64,000 bases of DNA from Styela clava (lineage: Eukaryota > Chordata > Ascidiacea > Stolidobranchia > Styelidae): the NCBI RefSeq assembly GCF_964204865.1, contig NC_135251.1:20894001-20958000 (forward strand). Direction: 5' to 3'. This document shows positions 14,401 to 25,085 of this stretch, one piece after another. The translations under genes were made by a program, and so were the position numbers. Below the pieces are notes generated by a model. The model was not told the DNA's origin and ran no database searches. It worked only from the letters and a program-made list of their open reading frames with translations. Every line of letters starts with the position of its first letter. Within the stretch, counting starts at the first letter, position 1.

Positions 14401-17400
14401 TTAAGTGTTTGCCGGACTTCTACAGGCGAATATGGCCACCAACCGTTTTTTTTACAAATGGAACGTCCTTCTTTATTAATTTGCTTTGTATAGAAATTAA
14501 AATTTTTCAAATTGAAATAAAAAGTGGAACTGTTCTTACCAAATTTTCTGAATCTTTGTGGCATGATTAAGTCAGCAAAATCAAAGTTTTCATAGTATTT
14601 GTTTCGCATATCCTGATCATCTATCAAATAAAATCATACATATATATATATATATAACAAATATTAGATGAATTTTGATACGAAATAGGAATTTATTATA
14701 TTATGGAGAATAATATATTATGATCTAAAAAATACTACATAATATGGAAAAGTTCACTGACAAATTAATAGGTTAAATTAGAATAACATAATCTCTTTCT
14801 ACGAAATAGTAAGTATATTTATGAGCTTTCGTTAGATCATAGTCTAACCTTGTGGCAACTGACACATACGGATCCGAAGTAGGAGATAAACAAAGAGAAA
14901 GGACTTGCAGTTCAGTGCATAATAACCTAGTACACCCCAATTTAGAAAGACGTGGAAAATTCCCCCGGCCTTATCCATAACCTCATAATAGCTCAGGTAT
15001 ATACTTATGGGGAAATACTTATACTAACAGTTAGTAGCCGAATACTAAATCTATCTTTTCACTTCTATCTTATTAGTAGTTATTACCTAATCCGATGAAC
15101 ACGTTGGGCGAAGAGCCTTGGTCTCTGTTTATTTGATTAATTCCCGGTAGTCCTTGGAGATGCGGGCGAAGCAACTTATAGACTGGGTGACACCTCGGAA
15201 AATACCGAAAGAGTGAAACTGCCACTGGTTCCATAACGTCGCGCAGAATTGATTGCTCTCCCAACTGAAATATCAAATTATGAAACTAATATATTTTCAT
15301 AAATTCAAATACAAAAATATTTTCAACGTGATCATTCGCTTCAAAAAAATGGCATAAAAGATAGTCACGAAAACGTACAAAGCTTTTAGTGTTGACTATC
15401 AAAGTTATCTATCTATACCTTTGCAGTTTGGTATAGAATTATACGACATTTTAAATGAGATCGCAAGCTTGACGCAATTATACAAACCAGCTGATTCTGC
15501 ACCCCAGTATAAAGTTGTATCATATTATGAGTCTTCACATTTCGTGAAAGCATCAGCTATTTGCATTCTGACACAAGACTAGATATATATACCCATATTT
15601 ACAGATAAATAATTGCCTCCGCCGAAATAAATTGGTCGATTTTTTTTCCAATTGTAACGAATAATGTACACAATTCACTCTGTACGCCATAATCGTGCTA
15701 TATTTCACGATATACTTACAGCTGACATATGTTCAGCGCATCTAAAATACATCTTTGCAAGTTCCCAATCGTGCTGTTCGTCCAGTGGTGTAAAGACAGA
15801 TTCTTCATTGTCCCTCTCCAGTTGTATTGCAATCGGCAGGAATTTTCCATCTTCATTAGAGTAGAACAGAGCTACCGCATTAGGACAATATAAAGGTTCA
15901 CCATTTACCTGTACATTTCTACTAATTCCAGCAAAAATGTATGAGAAATCCTTCATGTAAATATGACCGTTCTAGAAGTAGAAATTGAAAAATGAAGTTA
16001 CATTATTTGATTTACATAAAATTGTCGCATTTTGTCTGTTGTTTGTCTTTCTGCCAATGGCAAAAATACTGAAATATGAATCAGTTATTAATTTGAAATA
16101 TATTTACTCGACATTTTTAAAGTCGTCGAGACAATTTGTTGGGTTGTTTTTTGTTGTTGATGAATATGATTGCGTTACCAAAATTTATTAAAATACACTA
16201 AAGCGACCCATATTCAAGCAGTTGTAGAAAACCTAGGCAAATTTTGTTGTACAGTAAAAAATTGCCTATTCGTGTTGTTAATCTTTCTTTTTACTCTTGC
16301 AATAATTGCAATAATATCAAAGTCCTTGCATCATTGAAACACTGCGAATTGAATTTTAGTCATATTAATTATATTTCTTGAACAATATACATATTGTGAC
16401 CAACCAAAATTTCTTTCTTTAAGGCCTTCCCCACTGGCAATATTCCTTTGACATGATCTTCAGTTATATTGCAGAACGGGGGTATCTTCAAACATCTGAC
16501 AACATTGTTTGGTGTTATGCCATTTAGCATCTGCCGTCCAAACTCTTCATCTTCGTTCCATCTGAGTAGAAGGAAGAATGTAATTCGTTTTAACTTACCA
16601 TAGTAAATTGGCAGATTGAAAATATAGTGACATAATCAGAAATAAAGTCATACTTCTCCATGAAAGACGGCAATTGAGGAAGCATATTTTCGTTGTATAT
16701 CAACTTCTTGAAGTCATTCGGCTCGTTAATAGAGAAAAAGTAAGCTAAAAACAAAAATAGAGTAGCCACACATGAAATCAAATATTAAGCATTTTGTAAC
16801 TATTTTCTAAAATGTATATAAATTCTCATATATATCTATTGTGTTTTTCTAATCAAATAGTTACTGTGTTACATGATTAATTGCAATATATCTTTGTACA
16901 TGTTCAATGTGGAAAATGCAACCACAACATCGTTTCTCAAACAGAAATGTCAACATACTCTTGAATTTCATCAACAATTCATTCCTTTTGACCATGGTCA
17001 ACACTTCTTCTTTTCTCTTGACTCTTGCGTCCTGCTTTTTAAACATTTGCGGGAGTCCTTCGTAGGTCTGACATGCTTGATAACGTGGCAGTTTCCAATA
17101 TTCTCCAGCATCTGATCTTTTCTGCCACGAATACACAAGTTGATTTTGTCCTTTTTCATCATCTCTCGCGTTTTTTAAATAAGGATTGACCGTGTTTTGT
17201 GGAAGAATTGCTAAAAATAATATAGAGGACTTTATTTTCAATTGTTTGCTATATGAACGTATATAAATTTCAATGCGTATGGAGAATATGTGAATGCTAA
17301 AATCTAACTAAATCAATTTCGCATTTTTTTTGCTCAAATTCCGAATAAAAAATTCATCCCAATATAGAAGTAAATATTCATGCAAGTGACAGTTCGATTT

Positions 17401-18978
17401 CAGATTATTTTCCTACATTTTTCGAAACTAACAACTGTGAATCCATTTTTGATTTTATTCTCACCTGTTCCCTCGACTACGTCAATTGTTTCGGAAACCC
17501 ATTCGTAAACTGGAAATTCATCTGTGAATTCGCCATATTTAACAGTAATATATTCACATCCCCAACTGCTGTTCGGTTTTCTCTTGTCAAGTTCTAGAAG
17601 TAATGAATCAACAAATTAGAATCAAATGCTGAACTGAATTGTTCACCCGTCAATTACGTTTCATATAGAATTTACAGCCAACTTGAAAGAGCATGTGCAT
17701 TTATCATATCTCGGACCAGTAGCCTATTGATTTTGGGCGAATTATGCCGTATAATTAGCGAGTTATTAATTAATTAGTGATGGGACACAAGGTGTCATTA
17801 TGAGGTAAGAGCGCTGTTTTGGGGGATCCCCTAACTTCGATCGATAAGTCTTCGGTCTCTGACCGATATTCTCGTTATTCATTTACTCAGTTTTGCTTTT
17901 TTGCTGCTGTAGAATTATTGAAATCGTTTTAATTTATGATGCTCAAAGCCAAACCGCGGCTTATTTACTATTCTTAATTTACTTATCATAGGGAAAAACG
18001 ATTCTTTCATGGAAATGTCATGTTAAACTGCAGATCATTACGTTGCAGGAATCATTTCCTTCAAATCACATAAAGTGGCGTAATTATGTATTCCATGCAA
18101 TCCGTCTTTGGTGATTGACAGCGAAATTAAAAGGTCATAAATATAAATTCATTCGGTAATCAATATTATTTTTAAAACAAATTTGAAGGCAATTCTATCA
18201 ATCAAAAATTGATGAATTTCTTTCGTGGTTAGCTTTTTAATCACGATATGTCAATAGAAAATATTGACAGGAAGATCGTGTGATATAGCAGTCCTCCTTG
18301 ATTGGCATATGTGTCAAAATCGTGCATATGTTAACATCAGATTGAATTATCTTATTTTGAATTACTTCGCTAAGACCTTACTAATTTAATTAAAATAGAC
18401 AAAGATATAGACCGATTGAATGTTAATATGACAATTACTTATCCTAACGATGACAGGTCGCCCGACATCAATGGCCTCAATGATAAAGACATCAATTTTT
18501 CCGCTTTGAAAATTTCTTCTTAACAGCTTGTTCAATAAAACCCACTCAGTATGGTCACCATCTTGACCAACTAGTTGAATGGAAACTTTTGATTTGGTCG
18601 ATGACACAGCGTATAGCTCATCGGTCTATAAATAAACAATATGCTTATTTTCCTGATTTCCATCCCACCCAGGATGAGCTTGGATAAGTAGCCACCTTAT
18701 ACGCATGCGCTAATATAACAACTTCTCACTAGTAATAAATATTACATCCATTTAATCCATATGATGAGGAAACCGCATTTAACAATACGACTGTGCGTTT
18801 CCAACATTTGGCGAATTGGTGATATTTCGTGCAACCCTTCTTTTTCTCGGTCTTCATCAATGGATAATTGGTCTTATTTTTGAGTTTTTCTCAGAGTTTG
18901 AGATTATCAACTACAAACAAAATGCTCTAATTAAAAAGTAATTACCTTTGTCGTGACCTGATATGTTGCTTTTGCCAT
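11401..18978 (-). CDS. alox5-like: PLAT-domain lipoxygenase homologue, probably without iron
   Basis: Fourteen exons, listed 5' to 3': 18978-18946, 18625-18439, 17593-17465, 17210-16923, 16744-16599, 16561-16405, 15971-15720, 15264-15087, 14620-14540, 13982-13864, 13278-13159, 12953-12819, 11995-11897 and 11580-11401. The product is about 700 residues, close to the animal lipoxygenase length. The N-terminus (MAKATYQVTTK) opens a PLAT lipid-binding domain. The catalytic body aligns throughout with 5-lipoxygenase ('FLPIAIQLERD', 'CHPVYKLLRPH', 'YFFRDDALLLW', 'IPNCPSAMR'). The WxxAK segment is present but the following HxxxxH pair is absent. The later HHAALH retains the third and fourth ligands. 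The C-terminus ends in Ser instead of the usual Ile. The exon 5 to exon 6 junction is out of phase with the obvious splice sites. Dioxygenase activity is doubtful; a binding or regulatory role is possible. Confidence 0.9.
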
Positions 18979-20542
18979 TTTTTTTTATCTAAAAACCAAA
19001 ATTGTTTTCTAGAAATACAAAATTAATTGAATTAACTTTCCGCACAACATTTTTTCAGTAGATTTTCATATCTTTCGTCTGAGTTGTGGGGGAATAATTT
19101 TCACCAAATGATCCAATCCTGAACCAGGCCGAAAATTTACATGCATATTTAAAAATTTGAAAGTAGTTTCAAAAAATTGAACTACCAAAATGAATGAAAT
19201 ATCTCTTGTCATATGGATAGCGGGTGTTATTTGATTCACAAAATGACTCATATTTTTTTATTCTAACCTTTAACTCAACACTATCAAAAACCGATTACTA
19301 CCTATAACACGAATCTTATCTTTTGTATCTATCTTCTAGGAATCCATTGTTCTTTCCCTAACTTAAAATATGAGGTTTTGATCATATGAATCCACAACTA
19401 CTACAGAGCTGTCACCCTTTGTGAGCCTGTCGAACTGTCATACTATATGAATCAAGGTATTTATTGCAGTCAAGAATTTGAAGCACGACTTCCTTATCAA
19501 TTTCAGGAAATATCATCTCATGAATGTATTTTATTCGACCCGATTCATTTATGACAAATGCTCAGCCAACGATAATTTCAAATATACGCTATACACCGCC
19601 ATTTATGCGGCATTACTTTGCCAAGGTAAAGGGCTTCTATACAATGACTAAACAAAATACACATAGCGTGAGTGCGAATTTTCTAGTTGGATTTCTATTT
19701 TAATTTATGTAATGTGATCTGTTGTTTCAACAAGTAAAATCCACATCAAATTCAAAAATACTCACAGACCTGTAGGAGGAAGGGATAATATTTAATCAGG
19801 TTTTCGTAACATTTAGTTGATCCAAGATGTATAATTAATTTCTAAAAAATAATCAAATAAATTTATTTGTGCAAATTTGGGTCTTTGCTGAAACGAACAG
19901 ATCATCAGCGAAATCATGTAGCGACGCATAAGTTTGTATGAAATAATACTAAATAATACTACAGTGCATCTCCCCAGAGATCAGAAGAGCATCACCCCAA
20001 AACAGAAAGTCTATGAGGACTTAAAACTGCACAAACTAAGCAATCATTCACAACCTACCTCTGTGATGAACCTTTTGTTCCATACACCATGCGTCGAAGT
20101 TACATAGCTAAATGCGTTTTCATATATCAATTAATATATTGTTTAAATATATCGCTGTGCATTCCAACGAGAGATAGATAACGATCGTTAATATTATTAA
20201 ACCAAACACTGACTTCATTTTCCGTAACGGCAACTTGTTACTATGGTAAAACAATTGCAATTTAACCAGTCATTCAGACAAATTTTCACATTAACTGGTA
20301 TTCAATCATAGTTGTAAACCGTAGATCCTTTGCAGTTCAGATATTTCAAGATCTGTTTTTGAATAAGTTTCGAACATTTAATATTCTATGGACTGACCCT
20401 CTCTAATCATACATACATACTCCTCATATTAGAGATGACTTAACAATATTAGTATTTTTAGACTAATATTATTTCGCCAAACTCGATGTCAAGATTGATT
20501 TTTTGTTGAATCTATATTTGAGTAGTACTTGTAATGATATAT
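18979..20542. other. Intergenic region upstream of the lipoxygenase
   Basis: AT-rich and without a convincing coding exon on either strand. It should contain the lipoxygenase promoter. I see no conserved regulatory motif I would name. Confidence 0.5.
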
Positions 20543-21497
20543 CCGGGTGGTCTAAACCGCGGCCCGCGGGCCACATGAGGCCCACTGACACACATTCTGT
20601 GCGGCCCAGAGAACATTTTTGAGTTATTTTTAAACCATTTCCACTGAGAATAGTCCTTTTCTTAATTCCGATGTCGGAATTCATGTTTCTCAAAATTACC
20701 GGATTTCAATGTTGTATCTATAAACGTCAAGACGGTGCCAATATGAGAATGACGTTCAGTGATCGGTACAAGGAGAATGAATTGTCTTGTGCAGGCAGGA
20801 CCAATCCGATGAATTAGGTCGCGCTTTTTATCTAAACTTCGTACCTTAAGCTCGCGTCTAGTAACTTCTCATTTGGAAAGACGTTCTGTGCCTATACTTT
20901 TTTTTGTAAAAACACTCCTCTATTTTCATGCGCTGGCTATGTGACAGCAGTGGCGAAACGCAGAGCTTACGTAGCGCCGCGCGATCCAGTTTTTTTTTAG
21001 CTTGGTCCGGAGTCCCAACTTAGACGGACATGGTTGTTTTTGACGATAGAACCAGGTCTGCTCACGCTACAAGTAATAAAATTGGTCAAATATAACAATT
21101 CATCATACAATGAGTGTAAAAAAAAGTTGACCGAGGTAAACTGTGAGGAAATGTATTTCCTAAACCATAACAATGTTATAATAACAGTGTCTGGTGTGTT
21201 TTCAAGTAATATCTGTCACGAACGAATATAATTTGAAGCGACATTACAAAACCGAACACGAGAAAAGATACCGAAAATATCACGGTTTTTCTCGGGAAGC
21301 AATTTTAAAATAACTAAAGGCTTCATATATCTCCATTAAAAAACTGATTAGAACGATAAACTCTCATTCTTAAATATATGTGAAGTGAGTAAACTCGCGT
21401 TGTTTTGATCACTTTTGCGTTTTCTCCTACTGCGGCCCGCAAGGCATCCTCAAAGGTTTTTGCGGCCCGCCAACCTCACAACCCAGGACCATCCTGA
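20543..21497 (+). mobile_element. Decayed hAT transposon with a BED-type zinc-finger remnant
   Basis: The left end (GGGTGGTCTAAACCGCGGCC) and the right end (inverted GGATGGTCC, with GCGGCCCGC repeats) are hAT-like termini rich in GCGGCCCGC. Inside, around 21120-21310, an open stretch reads 'EYNLKRHYKTEHEKRYRKYH' followed by a stop. This matches the Cys/His finger region of ZBED/GTF2IRD2-like hAT transposases, and the upstream 'VNCEEMYFL' matches the strand before the finger. The rest of the transposase is missing and the frame is broken, so the element is dead. Confidence 0.7.
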
Positions 21498-22313
21498 ATT
21501 ATATATATATATATATTGCAGAGGTGTCAATTTTATATTATCATAAATCAAACATCATAAAAATGCATTGATCGTACATTAATACGACTGAGTAATATAC
21601 AGCGCGTTTTCAATATCAATAACATAAACCTAAAGAAACATTTCATTTATTGAAAAAAAAATGAAAAATTTCTGTTTCGTGCAGATTTAACAACTTTTTT
21701 GATAGAAATGAAATCATTGAAGATTGATGAAATTACACGACATGCAATATTAGGTAAGAGAAACTCATCTTTGCGCCAAGTTACGCGTGACCAGTGAAGT
21801 GTAAAAAAGTGATAGTGAGATAATATGAATTTATTTCAGTGCATTACGCGCCACAAAATATTAATTTAACTTGGTGTCGAAGTAAATGAAACCGTCGCTC
21901 TGTATATCTGTCTTCAAACAGGTTGGCTCGAATAATGTAAACTCAATCTCTTTGTAAACTTATTTCACAAAATGTTTGTTGCTATAAGCTGTTGAGCATT
22001 ATATTTATTTTTATTCCAGCCCCTTCATTTTTGGCGCCTCAGAATTCACCAATGACTCGAAAATGGTTTCCGCAACAAGACTTATATTTCGTATTTAACG
22101 ATTAATCACGATTTGTTTACATTTGAAGTGAGATAAAGCATTGGTTGAACAAATATTAAACGTGGATAGTGCGTGGCGAGGAAAGGATTCGCTTATTACG
22201 ATGTGTTTAGACAACAGGCGTTTATTGACAGTTCTCATTCGAATTCTCGCATGCCAAACACATTGTTTTACACAGATAGCTAATGCTGAGGATATAGTGG
22301 TAAGTGGACAACA
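21498..22313. other. Upstream region of the sulfotransferase gene
   Basis: AT-rich, with an (AT)n run at the hAT border. A small open frame at 22141-22374 overlaps the sulfotransferase start in another frame and resembles nothing; it is probably 5' UTR. No promoter element was recognised. Confidence 0.45.
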
Positions 22314-23373
22314 ATGTCAAAATTGCCAGTCTACTACGCAGCTAAACATCCTGAGCAAGATGGTATATTTCTGATGCCAAATGGTAGTCAGGATAACATA
22401 GAGTCGGCGTTGCGATATAAAGCGAGGACGAGAGATTTATTTCTATGTAGTTATCCTAAATGTGGAGTAACTTGGCTTCAAAATATAGTTTGGAGAGTTT
22501 TACATCATGGTCAGCCTTGTGAGACTCATTTGAGGAATCACATATCATTTCTTGAGTTTGATGGTGAAGATGCAATTTTTAAAACAACAACTGGAGAAGA
22601 TATTAGTGTAATAAAAACACATTTTCCTTATCACTGGGTTCCAAAACACGCCGAAGCGAAATATATATTTATTGCCCGAGAACCAAAAGACGTTTGCGTT
22701 TCACTGTTTTATCACATAAAGGGTTTTCCTGATTATGAATTTGATGGCTCATTTGATGACATTTTTGAAGGATTCTTGGAAGGTACGATCGACTGCGGTG
22801 ACTATTTTCAAATTTTGATGGAATGGTTTGCTGTGAGAAACGATGCTTCTGTTTTGTTTCTGTTATATGAAGATCTTTTGTCGGATACAAAAAATGAAAT
22901 TTTAAAAATTGCTCGATTTATTGGAAATCAATGTGAAGAAGACTTGACATCAGATAGTGAAGCAATTTTGAGGAAAATAATTGAAGAAACGCAAATAAGC
23001 GAGATGCGTAAAGATGACTCCAAATGGGCAAGTGACTTTGTTAACGTATAAGTGCATAACAAATCAATTTTCGTGACCATAAGTAAATATAAACCATTAT
23101 GGAGAAATAATAGCTTTGTAATGAATTATTGAGCATATTTATTAGCCATATATATATGAAGAAATCTTAGATTTGCCATTCATGCCTTTTCTGCTGACAG
23201 GCGTATTTTGTTTCTAGGTGCTTTCAGAACGGTCCATTCCTTTTATCAGGAAGGGAGTCATAGGTGACTGGAAAAATCACATGACTGTCGAGCAAAGCGA
23301 AAAAATTGACAAGAAGTTGAAAGAAACGGCCAAAGGAAATGGCTGTGAAAAATTATGGGAGAAGTGGCAGTAG
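22314..23373 (+). CDS. SULT-like: Cytosolic sulfotransferase
   Basis: Two exons, 22314-23045 and 23218-23373, join in phase 0 and give 295 residues, the usual length of cytosolic sulfotransferases. These enzymes move sulfonate from PAPS to hydroxyl or amino groups of small molecules. The 5'-phosphosulfate loop reads YPKCGVTWLQN near residue 45. The 3'-phosphate-binding segment reads 'YIFIAREPKDVCVSLFYH' near residue 115. The second exon carries the family signature RKGVIGDWKNHMT. The likely catalytic His is in 'VIKTHFPYHW'. There is no signal peptide or membrane segment. The first ATG in the conserved frame was taken as the start. Substrate class cannot be read from the sequence. Confidence 0.92.
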
Positions 23374-24894
23374 GACATTAAATTTTTTTTTGCTTTCAAA
23401 CTCTTCAACAGAGTCAGTGAAAACTAGGGCTTAAAATGATAAAAATTCCAGTTTTCTACAAAATGAGAATTTATTTGTCATAAATAATTTTGAGAACAAC
23501 GAATTGAAGACAAACACAAATTTTAGTCACTTCTGTTTGACCGTGTACCTTTGTTTTTCCATGTTCAATATCAATTTAAATACAAATCAGTTCACTTTTC
23601 CGTAGCTACAAATTACTGTCTAATTCACAATGAAATTAAAATTCAGCCTTATTGTAGTAATATTGTGATCGTAAACCAAATTTGATTACGCGCTAGTAAT
23701 TATGTCAATGACGTAGCTATCTATATAGCTATATAGATCTACATAGATTTTGGGAGTAAACATGTGAACCGCTTTGCAATATTCTCGCTTTTGTGCTTAA
23801 ATCACTTTTCTCCCCAACTAATGAACAAAATTTCAGTGTTTAAAGACGAAACGAGTCACTAAGATGCCAATCAAATTTTCTTCAAGACAGGGTTTGATAT
23901 TTCTCCACAAACTTGCTAATTATGTGCATACACCACGCGGCATTACGTCCGACAAGCCCGCCAAAGTCAAATTCGTAGTTCAGCTAAGCCTTAGCGGTGC
24001 CAACATGAACTGCTACGTCGATAGAACTTGATTTATAATTTTGACTCAGAGAATTTGAATGACATAACAATCGATTTCTATATAGGTCGCAGAGACAAAT
24101 GGTGCACTTCGGTTAGTTATTTAACCTTCATGCTTTACCTTCCAATACTCGCTGTTTCAATACTTGTACCATCCCAAAAAACTTCACCTATGTTAGGATA
24201 TATTAAAAGCACATTGAGGAATATATTTGACATTATCTATAAAACCTGATAATTTTATTTACTAATTTTTCATTTGATTTACCATGTTTTGTGGTTGGTA
24301 TCGTATGGCTGAAAATGATTTTTACTTGCATTTTTTAAATACTATGAAATTCAAGTTAAAAGTAGAAAAATAATATATTTCTTACATTCAAAAAATGCGA
24401 TTCAGTTTACAAAAATGAAAAAATTATTTGACATCGGTAGCTATTATGTTTACTATCTATATCAATAACAACTTAGCCGACATTTGAACACATGCTTCGA
24501 TTTCTGATTGGTAATCGCATTACCTACTTATTCAATGTGAATATTACAAACTATTTTTCATTTTTTCGATTGTAAGAATTCTATGCTGTTCATCATATTT
24601 GTAATGATTTTTCTTTTTTGGTCATGCTCACATTGATATTGCTCCTCAATCACAAATCCCTTTATATTCTCATATAATATTCAGTCACGTATTGATTCTG
24701 TCCTTTCCATCTTTCTGTTATTCGGTAGTGGAATTCAAATTCAAGGATTCACCCGAAGTTTCTTTGAAATTTGTTTATCAAAATACGATTGAGAAGTGTT
24801 GACATATCTTGGCCAGGATTTCATTTTTTGTCTAAATTGGAAAGAAGATCATCAAGCTGTTGTTTTAATATGGTTTATAGATAAAAGAAAATAG
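23374..24894. other. Intergenic region between convergent sulfotransferase and NIDO-protein genes
   Basis: AT-rich, with no recognisable coding exon on the plus strand. It should hold both 3' UTRs. On the minus strand, just beyond the last exon of the neighbouring gene, a CAG acceptor near 24830 precedes a short open stretch. Its phase does not clearly fit, so I do not call it an exon. Confidence 0.45.
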
Positions 24895-25085
24895 TTACCT
24901 GTTTTTCAACTTTTTCATTTCCTTCATTTTTTGTCGATGTTTTCTTTGTCTTTTCCATGTCAAGCAAAATCTTGTGACGACAACGACTAAGATAAACACG
25001 AGAAGCGCTGATGCTACCATACATAGAATAAGCCATGCAGGTGGCTGATAAATCTTCGATAATATTGGTTCTGCTAAGGTCGTAT
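24895..25085 (-). CDS. Alternative terminal exon encoding a second membrane anchor of the NIDO protein
   Basis: Starts after TTTCAG with two bases that complete a codon (phase 1) and encodes a juxtamembrane 'TTLAEPILSKIYQPP', a hydrophobic segment 'WLILCMVASALLVFILVVVV' and a basic tail ending KKLKN-R-stop. The long upstream exon (25909-25205) holds an internal AAG|GTAGCT donor at 25342, also phase 1. Splicing there would remove that exon's own membrane segment and stop and replace them with these. AG|GTAACT at the stop codon could be yet another donor. The use of both ends is inferred from splice phases. Confidence 0.7.

Noticed and set aside
22141..22374. 77-residue open frame overlapping the sulfotransferase start
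   Set aside because: It is in a different frame, resembles no family and ends inside the sulfotransferase coding sequence; probably 5' UTR.
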